Shown: positions 47,201 through 58,485 of the stretch, one piece after another
Layout: every line of letters starts with the position of its first letter
Numbering within the stretch: position 1 is the first letter of the stretch
Assembly (NCBI RefSeq): GCF_018873765.1
Contig: NC_057920.1
Location: 11,049,307 to 11,113,306 of the forward strand
Direction: 5' to 3'
Source: Telopea speciosissima
Taxonomy: Eukaryota > Streptophyta > Magnoliopsida > Proteales > Proteaceae
DNA length: 64,000 nt
Position numbers and translations under genes: made by a program
Notes under the pieces: model-generated
The model's input: only the letters and a program-made list of their open reading frames with translations
What the model was told of the DNA's origin: nothing
Databases searched by the model: none

Positions 47201-50200
47201 TCGAACCTTCCTTGTTTGTCTTCATACTCATCCTGGTATTTGCCGAACTTAGGAGATTCTCTCAAATCAACCTAGGTGACGAATTGATCACCTTCGATGT
47301 CGACTTGTGAAGCCGAACTTGTAATTTTTGGTTCATTCTCATTGAAGCTCATATCCCATATTGTTGGAGTCCAATCAAGGGATCTATGTCGATGAGTATT
47401 CCTCATTCGAACAGATTTTCGACTCTTTGAAGACGAAGAGTAAGCAACAGACGTCTCCTCATTCAGTCTCGGACGTTGCGAAGCATTCCTCAAACGTTCA
47501 TTCTCAAGGCAAAGTTTGACAATTTCCTGCTGAATGCGCAAAAGATCCATTCTCAAGGCGTAGTTCGACAAGTTTTTGTTGAACGAGCAAACGTTCGTCT
47601 CTTGCATTGATATCCTCGACGCGGACGGTACGAGCACCTCATTCCCTTGGCGCCATTACAGTCTCTCGTTCGCCTCCAAGGCTTTGATACCACTTGGAGC
47701 AGCTTGGTGGAAGTTGTGGATCGGGAAGAATTCAAAATGCACAGATGCGTCACAGAGTTGATCAATCGAACAAGGCTAAAGCAATTGCAAGAACATTCTC
47801 TTGAGTTCCAAAAGACTAAAGTCTCAATTTCATTCAAATCTCCTATTCATTCTCCCTTCTCCAAAAGCAAAGCTCTTACATTTATAAGAAACCAAAAATC
47901 TAATTCTAATCCCTAAGCCTACTAAATCCTACGGCTAAGATTAATTGCAAATTACATCATAAAATAGAAGCTAATTAAATATCAAAGTAAATCACAATTT
48001 AAGCCAGGCTCCTTGAAAATTAATAAATACAAAAATTAGAAACCCAAATTAAGGAAGGGGTGTTGTAGAAGTAATTCGGCCAACTTGAGTGCTCTCTTCA
48101 TGAAAATCGTCCCATGTTGTAGATCCTCTTTAATTGTGTTTCATTCCAAAAATAAGGCAAGGGGACACTCCCAAAATCGTGTACTAAGGGTGCTGTCCAT
48201 GAGGAAATTTTTTCCCAATAAAATAAGAGAGGAGGTTGGATCCAAAATCGTGAGCAGGAATTTCCTCCAGCTTGGCGAGTTTGTTAGTCAAGCTTACCTA
48301 AAATATCTCAAGCAAAATATGGGGTGAAAGAGGCCTCACACACTGTCCATATTGCTTTACTCCATAAAAATAGGGAAAGAAAGAGGGTAGACCACAAAAT
48401 CATCCAAAGGGGTGATGTGGCAAGAGTGGCGGCTAGAAACTCCTCCAATTCTTCCTTAGCGTGCTCTTCCCCAAAAATAGGAAAGTATTTCCTCAATAGC
48501 ATCTTAAAAATAGGAAAATGGCTGGCAAGATCTCCTTACAGCTGGTTGTGTTCACACTGACAACTCAAAGGGGATCTTCTAGAAACAATCCCGCATAGGG
48601 TTCATAGGTGAGTCAGCCTTCAGACATGGGCAGGGAATCTAGCACGGTTTATACTACTAATGTGGCCTTGAACTTGAACTACTGATGTGGGCCTTGTTTG
48701 AACCGAGTCAATTTGAAGCTTGGTCTTGGCTCGGTTGGGCCACTTGTTGAGGCTGCGGGTTTGGGCCTGCATCAGTTAGTTACATATATATATATATATA
48801 TATAATAGACTCCACAAAGGACTTAACTTTCTTAATAGGTTGAAAATAACTAGTAGACTCCAACTAAAATCAGCTAACCTACTAAAAGAAAATTTCAGAC
48901 AAATAATTAATCCTGTACACAGGATAAAAGCCCCAAATATGGGCTTATAAAGAGACCCAGTACATCAATGCACTAAAAAAGGAAAAGCCCAAGACCCATA
49001 GAACCCATCCATGGGCCAAAATAGAGTCCCTTTAAAGCCTAATTGAACAATCTGATCATATAGTTTCCTCTATTCCTGGGTCTAAGCATCTTGATACTCA
49101 AGACGAGCAAACATCTTGAGCATCAAGGAGTGTCTTGTTGCCTAGGCGATGCCTTAACAATTGTTTCTTTCATTCATCAGGCTCATTTAATGGTGATGCC
49201 TTAACAATTATTTCTTTCATTCACCAAACATATTTGACAATAGGAAAATGAAATAGATATTGCAAACTACATGAAACTAATTAATGTGCTCAGGAAAAAA
49301 GGGCGGGGGAAAGTCAGCTAGAAGATAGTTTATAACAGAATTTTATTGGAATTTCTATCAGCATTTAGTTTCCAAGTTGAGAGCTCACCATCCCACACCT
49401 CCGAGCATAGCTTTGATGTATATAAACCGTGTAGAATGGATATTCAGACTTGAACTCTCTTGCTGCTTGAGTGGCTTTACTTTCTTTGATAGTCGTAGGA
49501 ATCCTTGTCTTTGCAATAACTGTAGAGAATAAGTAACCTTTAGCAACAGGATGATGGCATTCTCTTCTTTATCACAGATAAATCAAGTTAAACTTCATTT
49601 AATCAAGTAAATGATTAGAATTTCTAGATCAAGCCCAGAACATGTGGACCCAAGAATTACATATTCAGTTCTTTTTATACAATACACTTGGTATGTTTTC
49701 TATACTTCAACTGATTGTCCATCATACAACCAGATGGAATTGATTCTCATAGATAGTTAGGACCATTAAACTACTGGATCTATTTAGTCAGACAGCTAAT
49801 AATCTTTCCTAGTGTTGGAGCAATATCGATGACTTACACACGCCACTTATATTCCCAAATTTAAGAGTGAACATGAGCATCCTCTTATTCCAAAGCAAGC
49901 ATCAAGTCATCAGTTAATACATTGTTGTTTCCTTTTTTATACCATTACAAAATCAATTTCTATTTTCTAAACTCTATCTTTACTCGAGCCGCATGTCATC
50001 CTACTTCAATAACAAGAATAAAGCATGTAGATGGACCAACAGACCACACCTTATTCCCATAAAATAAAGAAACAAACAAAGAAAAAGCAGTTCAACAATG
50101 CACAAGAAAAATTCACCAATATCTTGAATCAATTCATCAAACTCCACTTACTAGATCCAACAAGTGGGACCCAATCTTCCACAACACGGAAAATTGATAC

Positions 50201-51694
50201 TTTCATCTCAATATCTTTCTTGTTAAGCACCTCAAATACACAACAGTCTCCTTCTAAAAGAATGTTTTCCCGAGCAAATGCATTCCATCCACCACTAAGA
50301 AGTGCTTTAATGCTACTGCGAAGAAAGAACCGGGCAGGCCATGTTCCCCCATTTGACAGCCGAAGTTTGACACGGTGAAATCCCACGGAGAAATGATCCC
50401 TTGCAAATACAAGAGGAACATTCTGCACTAGGGAAAAAAAATTGCATTAAACGTAGAAACATAATAATTAAAACTACAATTGACATTTGAAAGGCATCTA
50501 ATGGAATGACTCAGCTGAAAAATAAATGGTTTTTGACTTGGGGAAATGAGGAGAATACATGTCTATTTGAAAGCAATGCAAATCAAATTCAGAATTTCAA
50601 AGTAAAGGAGTTTATACCAGTCCCTTGCGCAGATAGGACGGTGTCATGACGACCATGAATGAAGGATTTTTAGTTTTTAATGTCTTGGCTGCGCAAATTG
50701 CCCTTTCTCTTTCTTTCTTTGTCACTGGCCTTTCCTTCCTCAGAAAAGCCAATTCATATTCATCTTCTAAACACAGATGCGATTCATCTTCAGCTGTCTG
50801 TTGGTTCTCAAATCCTTTGGTCACCTCCTCTCCCGAAGGATTTGGCTTGGTTCGCTTTCCCACAATATTATTCATTTTCCTTTTTTTCTGAGCAGGACAG
50901 TAAGGTTGAGTGACCGGGCTTCCAGCAGAACTTCTTTTTCCATGTTTCTTAATCTTCTTTCTCAAGGAAGCTGGAGTGTCCTCTTCTTCTCCACTTTCTT
51001 CATTTTCAAGATTATCTTGAAGATTCGACTCTTGAAGCTTATATTTTATTTCACAAGAATTATCATTGAAAATAAGACAAAGGAATTGGGAATCCCCTTC
51101 ATATCTAAAAACTATGAAGTATCCAACAGATATGTTGTGATACTCCAAGAATCCTTGAAAACCATTGTGGAACCAAACCCTTCCATCAGTTTTCTTCAAC
51201 TCTACAACCCACTCTTTGCCGCTAGGAAGCTTGAGAACTGCAGAATCAGATAGATCTTCTCCAAATCTACGAACAAATTCAACTGGGATCACCTGCAAGA
51301 ACCCATACAATGTTAAGTAAGGAGGCTGCAAGGATAAGTCACTTGAATAGGTTCTACGCATACAGCACAAAAGGAAGCTTCTAAAGACATATAGAGTGAG
51401 GCATGCAGAAATTGTTATGACAAAAAATAGAGTATTGAAAAGGTTTTGGTCCTTCCATTGCCATGCCCCTGCCGGTGGCCCCTTAACTGGGATATGGCAG
51501 TTGGAGCCAGGAGGGGGGACTAGGCACTACCCTGATGATAAAGAGCACCTCACATGGTCTCTTATGTTCTTCCATTCCCACTAACGTCTACTGCATAGAC
51601 TGAATAGTGGATAAACATTGGATAACTCAATAATCAGTGTTCTATTGACAGGGTTTTGATCTGAGCAGCTCAGGTTCCTAATTCTCTGTATGTG

Positions 51695-51763
<69 letters not shown>

Positions 51764-51872
51764 CACTTACAAGCTGTCCGTCATCGACAGTTGAATGGAG
51801 GATCACTTTGAAAAAATGGGGTTTCCTCGACTGAGAATTCCGTCTGTGGGAGTCTCTCCGGCAACAGCGCAT
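44222..51872 (-). CDS. REM-like protein with three B3 domains
   Basis: Plant B3 transcription factor, REM class. Exons: 51771-51872, 50618-51292, 50152-50422, 49389-49519, 44222-44464. All borders are GT-AG, phases join, 1422 nt, 473 residues. B3-1, about 19-118: KPHFFKVILHSTVDDGQLVIPVEFVRRF, then GFLEYHNISVGYFIVFRYEG. B3-2, about 243-344: NPSFMVVMTPSYLRKGLNVPLVF, then GGWNAFARENILLEGDCCVFEV. B3-3, about 374-473: EYPFYTVYIHQSYARRCGM, DFVKSHMTDE, GRGWGAFAKENNVEEGDVCAFEL. The linker has a basic stretch (RKKIKKHGKRSS) likely to act in nuclear import. If the third donor is not used, exon 3 reads on to a stop at 50129, giving a two-B3 protein of 356 residues. The last intron (4.9 kb) holds an LTR retrotransposon. 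Confidence 0.85.
45396..48774 (-). mobile_element. Pol-less LTR retrotransposon in last intron of three-B3 gene
   Basis: Target duplication gttag (45391-45395 and 48775-48779). LTRs are 45396-46498 and 47695-48774, colinear and highly similar, starting TGATRCAGGCCCAAACC and ending GCTGCTCCA on the minus strand. The primer site TGGTATCAAAGCC lies next to the right LTR (47680-47692) and a purine tract AGAGGG next to the left one. The 1.2-kb interior has only gag-like pieces in broken frames (LENERLRNASQRPRLNEE, SLDWTPTIWDMSF). There is no protease, integrase or RT, so it is a non-autonomous copy. Confidence 0.92.
51697..51764. repeat. (GT)n(GA)n microsatellite in intron 1
   Basis: About 19 GT units are followed by about 14 GA units, starting six bases after the exon 1 donor context of the three-B3 gene. 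A similar GT/GA tract lies at 41314-41369. Confidence 0.9.
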
Positions 51873-51889
51873 CTTGCTTCCTGATTACA

Positions 51890-52250
51890 CAACTCAGAGA
51901 GCCCAGGAGAGGAATTTGGCCACAGTGTAACAGAGCCTTCCTTGCTAGGGAATGGGCTATTTTGTTTGCCTCCCTAGGAACAGTCACAAAGGAACAAGAG
52001 GGGAGATTTACTGCTAACACCCGAATATCGTTAACAACGCAGTCCACAGAAGAGGGACAAGGATTGGATGGCTGATTTATAAGGGAAATCAGAAGATCAT
52101 TATCAGATTCGACCACCAAGCTCCGAATAGACTCACCAACAGCCTATTTTAACCCTTCTCTAACTACAAGCGCTTCGCCAGCTAAGAAGTTGGAACAGAC
52201 CCACCTCCTTACGAAGAATTCAATGGCAAGGCTGCATCGCACTTGAGCCT
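51890..52250 (-). pseudogene. LINE RNase H remnant adjoining REM start codon
   Basis: On the minus strand the pieces LKCDAALPLNSS, VGESIRSLVVESDNDLLISLINQ, VDCVVNDIRVLAVNL, VTVPREANKIAHSLARKAL are the plant L1 RNase H domain in order (DAA, VESD, REAN..AH.LA). The frame is broken early on. Its end runs to within about 20 bases of the ATG at 51872, so it supplies the likely 5' leader of the three-B3 gene. Confidence 0.75.
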
Positions 52251-52962
52251 AAGGATATCTTGGAGGTAGCAAATTAATCTCCCAATTTGAGAGATTGAGA
52301 GATTGAGAGAGAAAGAGAGAGATAGAGAGATCGAGAGACTGTAGTTAGGAATTAGGATAAACCCGAGATCTCTACGGACCTATTGCGAGTCGAGTGCAGC
52401 TTTATCAGTTCCCCGGCCACCAATCAGCTGCTCAGACCTAAACTACTGTCTCAGCGCCACGTTGAAGTGTCAGAACTCAGAACGGAGTAACAGTAGAACA
52501 GTCCTACTTCCGTTTGAATTTAGAACTCCTTTCTGGATGGGCAGTTCACTTTAATTTGTTTCACATTAAATTTAGGAAAAAGGTTTGGAGTAACTCCCAG
52601 AGTCGGACAGTGAAAGGACTCTTCTTCTTCAGTCTTCGCTTCGTCTGATCAGCTCTCCCCACCCCTTCCTTCCACTCTGTTAACCTGAAATTTTGGTTTA
52701 ACTTGAAATCTTTAGGTGCTGTTTGTGGAAATAAATAATGTTTTGGACCCTCCAAGTCTCCAACATGGCAGGTGATGTTAATAAATTTGAGGGCAGTTCT
52801 TTTGAACATATCTAACCCTCTAGAGGAATTCCACAAAGGGATCCTTTCAATTTAGGGAAAATTTGTTAGATCCATTAAATAAGAACAAAAATTACAAGAT
52901 TAGTGGGTTTCGAATTTATTTCCAAAATTACCCCAACCTTATTTATCGAAAGTAAAAAAAAA
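52251..52962. other. Upstream region of three-B3 gene
   Basis: GA-rich tract at 52285-52345 (gagattgagaga words), then sequence without recognisable genes. Positions about 52860-52950 resemble one half of the foldback at 30662-31088. Confidence 0.5.
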
Positions 52963-54672
52963 GGTTTTTTATAATTACCATTCCAAAATCTTTACTATCT
53001 ATTATTATCCCTCCAAAAATTTTCAAACAACTATTACCCCCTCTGATGTATACTAACCACTAACTGACTCCCACCGTTACATTTTCGGAACAATGGGGAT
53101 TAGTCGTGACAGTGTGCTGTTGTCATGAATTTTCTAAGACCAAAATTCCCTTTTGGGGTGGTAATTGTAAAAAAAAAAAAAAAAAAAAAACACCATCTCC
53201 TCCTCCTTCTTCCTCCTCTGCAACCCCAAACCTGAGAGAGAGAAAGAAGATGATGGGAAGCGGAGAGAACGAAGGCTTAGGTCGACTGAACATGATCTCA
53301 TCTTTGCCGCTGCAAGTGCAACCATCCTCCAGCGAGATGCAATCGACGAGCATTTCACTCAAGAAGGACGATAGAGTTCCTCAGTGGAGCCATCAAGAGA
53401 CGAAAGATTTTATCGCGATCAGAGCCGAATTAGAGAGTGATTTCACTGTTACGAAACAAGACGCTGTGGGAGAGCGTTGCAGTAAAGATGAAGAAGAGAT
53501 GCTACAGAAGAAGCCCTAATCAGTGCAAGTGCAAGTGGAAGAATCTCATTAATCGATACAAGGTGATTCCTAATCTGATCATTTCTTGAAAAACACAGAT
53601 CGAAATTTGCCACCTTTTTTTGGGATTGATTTTTTGGGTTGAAAAAAATTGCCTTTTATTTTTTTGGGCTGATTTTTTTGGGTTAATTTTTTATGCAGGG
53701 GAAAGAGACATCTGATCCAGACAATGGATGGCAATGTCCGTTCTTTGAGGAGCTACATGCGGTTTTCGTTGAAAGGGAGAAGAATATGCAGAGATTATTA
53801 TTGGAATCAGAGGTTGGGAATGTGCAAGAGAAGAAGAAGGTGAAGAAGCTGAGTGCGGGAGATCGATCTTCTGATGATTTCTCAGAGGACGATGAAGAGG
53901 ATGAAGATGAAAGCGAAGAAGAGCAACTCAAGAGGAGTGGAAACCGCCGGAAGAGGAAAGCTGATAAGGAGAAGCATCCGCAGCAGCCGAGGACCTCGGA
54001 GAGATCAATGAGGATTAATGGTGGGAGCATTCAGGAGATGTTGCAAGAGTTCTTTAATCAGCAGCAGAGGATGGAGATGTAGTGGAGGGAGAAAATGGAG
54101 AGGAGGGCTCAAGAGAGGAGGTTGTTAGAGCAAGAGTGACAAAGGCTCCTTCTTGCTATAGTTCGTCTCACTTTGTCGCCATTGATTCTAACTTGGAAAT
54201 GGATATATTAGAGATGCCTTTTTAAGCAATTTTGTTTTTGGACTCGATTTTGATTAGTTTTTCAGTAAAGACTATGAAGGTTTGAAACTTGAAATGAAGT
54301 GAAATGGAATAGAGGAGGATGAGGGAAGAGAGAAGAGTAGAGGAGAGAGACGCCCCTTTAACCTCTCTGTTTGGGGTTGCAGAGGAGGAAAAAGAAGAAG
54401 GAGAAGGAGGAGAAGGACGGTTAATCGGTGATGGGATTTTTTTATTTTTATTTTTTATTAATTTACAATTACCACCTCAAAAGGGCATTTTGGTCCTAGA
54501 AAATTCATGACAACGGTACACTGTCACGACTAACCCCCACCGTAATGGAAATGTAACGGTGGGGGTCAGCTAGTGGTTAATATGCATTAGAGGGGATAAC
54601 AATTGTTTGAAAGTTTTTGGAGGAGGTAATAATAGATAGTAATGATTTTGGGATGGTAATTATAAAAAACCC
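52963..54672 (+). mobile_element. Pack-MULE carrying a trihelix gene copy
   Basis: Terminal inverted repeats of 210 bp or more start GGTTTTTTATAATTACCAT at both ends and share CCACCGTTACATTT, AGTCGTGACAGTGT and CATGAATTTTCTA. They are flanked by a ten-base duplication t plus nine a (52953-52962 and 54673-54682), in the Mutator-like size range. The arms stay similar further in, through the C/T-rich leader and CTCTGCAACCCCAAAC (left to about 53238, right from about 54385), so the repeat reaches into the captured gene's leader. No transposase. The cargo is a trihelix transcription-factor gene with its intron. Confidence 0.88.
53250..54140 (+). pseudogene. Captured GT-type trihelix factor, broken
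   Basis: Exon 1 opens MGSGENEGLGRLNM and contains VPQWSHQETKDFIAIRAELE, the start of the trihelix (GT) DNA-binding domain. After FTVTK about five bases seem to be missing, which shifts the frame. The rest of the helix (TLWE.VA.KMK, QCKCKWKNLINRYK) is still readable in the next frame. The intron (about 53563-53698) is kept with GT-AG borders. Exon 2 has GKETSDPDNGWQCPFFEEL, an acidic stretch, basic RRKRKADKEK and QEMLQEFFNQQQRMEM. It then has in-frame stops at 54080 (where W follows in relatives) and near 54137. It resembles plant GT-3/ASIL-like proteins. It cannot make the intact factor. Confidence 0.85.
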
Positions 54673-54682
54673 TAAAAAAAAA

Positions 54683-55589
54683 CTATATTAAAAGTGTATG
54701 TGTCTCTATCTCCTAGTTATTTTTATAAAGATACTCTAAATATAGCTATATAAGAATTGACTTTAAGCTTTCATTTTACGACTAAGTTTCCCTCCTCCAC
54801 CCATAGAGGATGGTTCACCCACCATCCTAGGGTTCACAAACTCCTCCTAGGGTTTTAATTTGTTCCAAAATACCCTCTTGATATTCTTTCCCTTTCTCTC
54901 CTGATCCTTCATTTTATACGATGTTTGAGTTTAATAGATTTGGCTCTATAAAAAATTGTCTCTAAATGGTCACCCACCCACACAATGAAAATTAGGGTCT
55001 TTAGTGAGGTTGGGAATGGAGAGAACAGATGAGTGGCAAATGGAGTCATGGTTAGCATGGGCCATATGGAGACATTGACCACCGCATGCCTTTTGGACTC
55101 TAACGCTAGAGTTTTGGTGTTTTTTTTTGTTTTTTGGATGATCTTGAATTTTGGTATATTCCGTTTATCTTTGTTTTCTATTCCATTCCCTTTGGACTCT
55201 ACGCTATAACTTAGTTTTATGTTATTTATTTATTTTTTTTGGGGTAATTGGAGTTTTGATTTTTACTCCAACAATGGTGCACTTCCTCTTATCTTTTCAT
55301 CCCACTATATCTCAATCTTCCCATTTTTTTGGGTTTCACGGTTGTTTTCCGTTGCAGTTTAAAACATTTTTTTTTTGTACTTTCAATAAATGAGGTTGGG
55401 TCAATTTTGAAAGTTTACTTTTATTTTTCTCTTGTGTGGCATGAGTACTAACCAACTTTGGGAATTAAGTAAATCTTTTCAAAATGGAATTAGTGGATGT
55501 AAAACAAATTTGAAACTTACTTATTTTGCAATTTCTGTTTTGATCTAGTGGATTTAAGAAAATTTCCCTTTTTATTACTACTATGGAAA
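54683..55589. other. Intergenic, no gene seen
   Basis: AT-rich sequence with many T-runs. The 80-codon frame at 55151 is low-complexity and hydrophobic by composition. Nothing was recognised. Confidence 0.5.
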
Positions 55590-56350
55590 TTTTTTTTGCA
55601 AAGCCACTACTATGGACTTAAATCTATTAAATCTGTTTTGGAGCTTTTTTTTTTCCGACATGTCGGGCCAATCTATCAATTTAGGAAAGAGTGGTTTTTT
55701 TTTTAGCAAGAATGTTCCTTCCTTTGAAAAACAATATTTTTGTTCTCTTCTTGGTATTAATGAAATGTCTATTGATACTGTCTATTTAAGTACGCAACCT
55801 CTCTCTCCCCCCCCTCCCACCATCTCGTGTTGTTGGTCTTCAACATATTGTCAAGAGAGTGGAATCCAGGTTATCGATTTGGAAAGCCAATTTAACGGCA
55901 GGTATTGATTCAATCTGTTCTTTCTTTTATTCCGGCCTATTTAATGTCCTATTTTGCCTTTCCCAAAGAGACAAAATACTGTCGTCGTTGGACTCCATCT
56001 GCTCTAAATTTTGGATTGGTGCTAAGCATGATTCTAAATCTCTCCATTTGATTTCCTAGTCTAAATTGTGTGCCCCTACAATGTTTGGAAGTTTAGGTCT
56101 TCAGGATGCTAATACTTGGAACAAATCTCTCCTTCTGAAACTAGGGTAGCACCTTATTAATGAGGATTCTATCATTTGGGCTTGAATTATTAAAGACCAT
56201 TATTTTGAAGGGATATTCATTTGCCGCTAAAATCATAGTCAAAAGAGGTCCATGGACTTGGAATAGCATTGTTGGTACCTTAGCTATTTTAATCTGCGCA
56301 AGAATTTCTAACCTAATCGATTCTTGATCGCGTTATATAATGTCAGGCCA
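55590..56350 (+). pseudogene. L1-type LINE reverse-transcriptase remnant
   Basis: In order and in shifting frames: FSDMSGQSINLGKSGFFFSKNV, LLGINEMS, RLSIWKANLTAG, LSSLDSICSKFWIGAKHDSK, LGLQDANTWNKSLLLKLG and IIKDHYFEG. These match the C-terminal half of plant L1 RT (SGQ.IN..KS, LSFWK...LS.AGR, F.WG, GGLG...WN.ALL.K). Several frameshifts and stops are present. Confidence 0.8.
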
Positions 56351-56794
56351 GCACTATTCTTCGAAAGTGCAAAGTATTCTTAAAGGGATAAACCAAACTA
56401 CTGAAATGGTATGGCAAATTAAAGAGATTTGGACTGATCAAAAAGAGTAGACAAGCCTTTTATCTGAACCGACTCTGGGAACTTGGCAGTAGCATCTTCT
56501 CTCAAGTTTTTTGGACCTATATTCCCTTTCTCTTTCTCGGAATGTTTTTTGGTTTTTGTTAGAGAATGGGATGTAATTAAACTTCTTAAGGTGCTAGCCC
56601 AATAGCCCATTATGCCAAAATAGTATAATGAGATTAGCAATTTGAGTGGAATTGATAAAACGTGCCAAAATAGTATAATTAACATTCCATTTTTTAACCC
56701 CAAGGGGTCAGCTCGAATAGCAAAAGACCAACTCCTCAAATAAGAGGTCATGAGTTCAAATCACCTTGGGGCCTATTCCCATCTCCTATCCCTC

Positions 56795-56958
56795 CGAATC
56801 GTTATCCTCTCTTGTTACAACACGGTGTTGTAACGCATCGTGCGGCGCTGCAGAGGCCATGTGGTACAGCGGGCCCCACATGGTGCACATGGCCTCTGCA
56901 GCCGCCGCACGATGTATTACAGCACCATGCTGTAACAAGAGAGGATAAAAATTCCTAT
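56795..56958. mobile_element. Foldback MITE, ATCGTTATCCTCTC family, copy 2
   Basis: Arms of about 75-80 bp (TCGTTATCCTCTCTTGTTAC, GTGCGGCGCTGCAGAGGCCA and complements) surround a short centre near 56868-56885. It is similar to 29052-29225. A transcript would form a long hairpin. Confidence 0.8.
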
Positions 56959-57134
56959 CCCCCCCTATTAAAGCTCTCCAATTCCAAAAAAAAAAAAAAC
57001 ATTCCATTGTTTTCTACACTCCCCCCCCCCCCCCCAAAAAAAAAATAATTCCATTGTTCCTTTTTTTTTGGGCTTACAACTTCTCATCCCCTCGCATAAC
57101 AACCCCAACTTAGCGAATAATTATCACCTCCAAT

Positions 57135-57290
57135 TTGCGGGCACCTCCAATTCTTCTAATTCCTCTAATAGGGAGGAGTGGACCCCACCTTGGGTAGTGT
57201 TTTCAGGCAGAGGTAGGGTGGTCATTTCCGCCCCCATGTGAGGAATTGGAGGAATTGGAGGGGGCAGCAAATTGGAGGGGATAACGATTC
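57135..57290. mobile_element. MITE fragment, GAATCGTTATCCCCTCC family, copy 2
   Basis: It is the inverted counterpart of 35170-35325: CCTCTAATAGGGAGGAGTGG, ACCTTGGGTAGTGTTTT, CATGTGAGGAATTGGAGG, GGAGGGGATAACGATTCC. Confidence 0.7.
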
Positions 57291-57559
57291 CAACTTAACA
57301 CCCAAGTAAGGCAGCATTCAATTCCAAGACCTGGAGAAAACAAACCAAAGTCCAGACAATCAGGTTAAGATGACACCTCCATATATTTTCTTGAAACACA
57401 TGCGGAAATTTTGATGCAAGACCAATCCATAGGATACTTGATAGGATCCCTTAAGAAATTTCGTTGGACACGCTTGTCTGAATAGCCTTGCTTTCTACCA
57501 AAAAACAACAACAACTAGACTGAACCAATTAACACCTTTATATCAAGGTTCACATTACC

Positions 57560-58477
57560 TAAGGGTGTCAATTGGGACAGTTTTCGGTATTTGGGACCGG
57601 ATAGTACCGGTACCGGTATCAAAAGTGCCAATCCCAGTACCGTCCCATTTAGTTAACGGGACCAAACCTAGATCCCAGTCCCGATTACTTGCGGGATGAG
57701 ACGGTACCAATTCTTAAACGGTTCTAGGCACTGTAGAAAAAGGGAGAAGAAGTTTAATTATTTTTGACAAGGCGGGTTTATTAATGTTGTGGAATTTTTT
57801 CACTATCATGAAATCTAAGTTGTCTATTGCTTTTTATAAAGCAACTTAAATTATGAAATCATAGTTTTACTTCTTCAAACTCCCTAAGATCACATGTAAT
57901 AAGCTTATCATTTTTTTAAATCTAGAGAATTCCTACAAAATGGAAGAATCCCTTTGTGTTTCCTCTTTGATTTTTCTAAACAAAACTCTATTTATCACAC
58001 ATGTCACATGGTAGTATGGTACGAAGTACGAAATGCAAAAAGGAAGAACCTGGTAGATGTAGTTGGTCGAGGGAGGAGGGAGGAGGGAGGAGGAAGTAGC
58101 ACTATAGCAGGTTCTGTGAGGAGAGACTTCATACTACGGTTGTTGACCTATTGTTCCTCTTCGTATTCAAAAGACAATTAGTGAAACCCTAATGAGTCGT
58201 AATTCTTATACCTTTTCTCTTTCTTTTTTTTAAAAATCTTATATACTCTTTCTTTTTAAATGGTACTAGTAGTTTCGGTACCATTCGGTACCTAATTGGT
58301 ATTTCGGTACTGGTACCGTTGGGAATCTCGTCCCAAAACCGTCCCGTCCCATTTATCATTCGGTACCAAAATCAGATACCATTACCGTCTCATTTACTAA
58401 TGGGACGGTCTGGTACCAGATTTTAGCGGGACGATATTGAAACGGTTCCCGGTTCCGATCCCAAATTGACACCCTTA
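57560..58477. mobile_element. hAT-type non-autonomous element
   Basis: Ends TAAGGGTGTCAATT and complement are flanked by a perfect eight-base duplication acattacc (57552-57559 and 58478-58485). Sub-terminal regions are built from GGTACCGGTA and GGGACGGT words. No transposase frame was seen. Confidence 0.9.
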
Positions 58478-58485
58478 ACATTACC

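Noticed and set aside
50129..50151. Stop at 50129 as the only end of the REM gene
   Set aside because: A consensus donor just before it joins in phase to two exons that complete a third B3; kept only as an alternative form.
51678..51770. Frames rich in TH and SL repeats
   Set aside because: Translations of the (GT)n(GA)n microsatellite.
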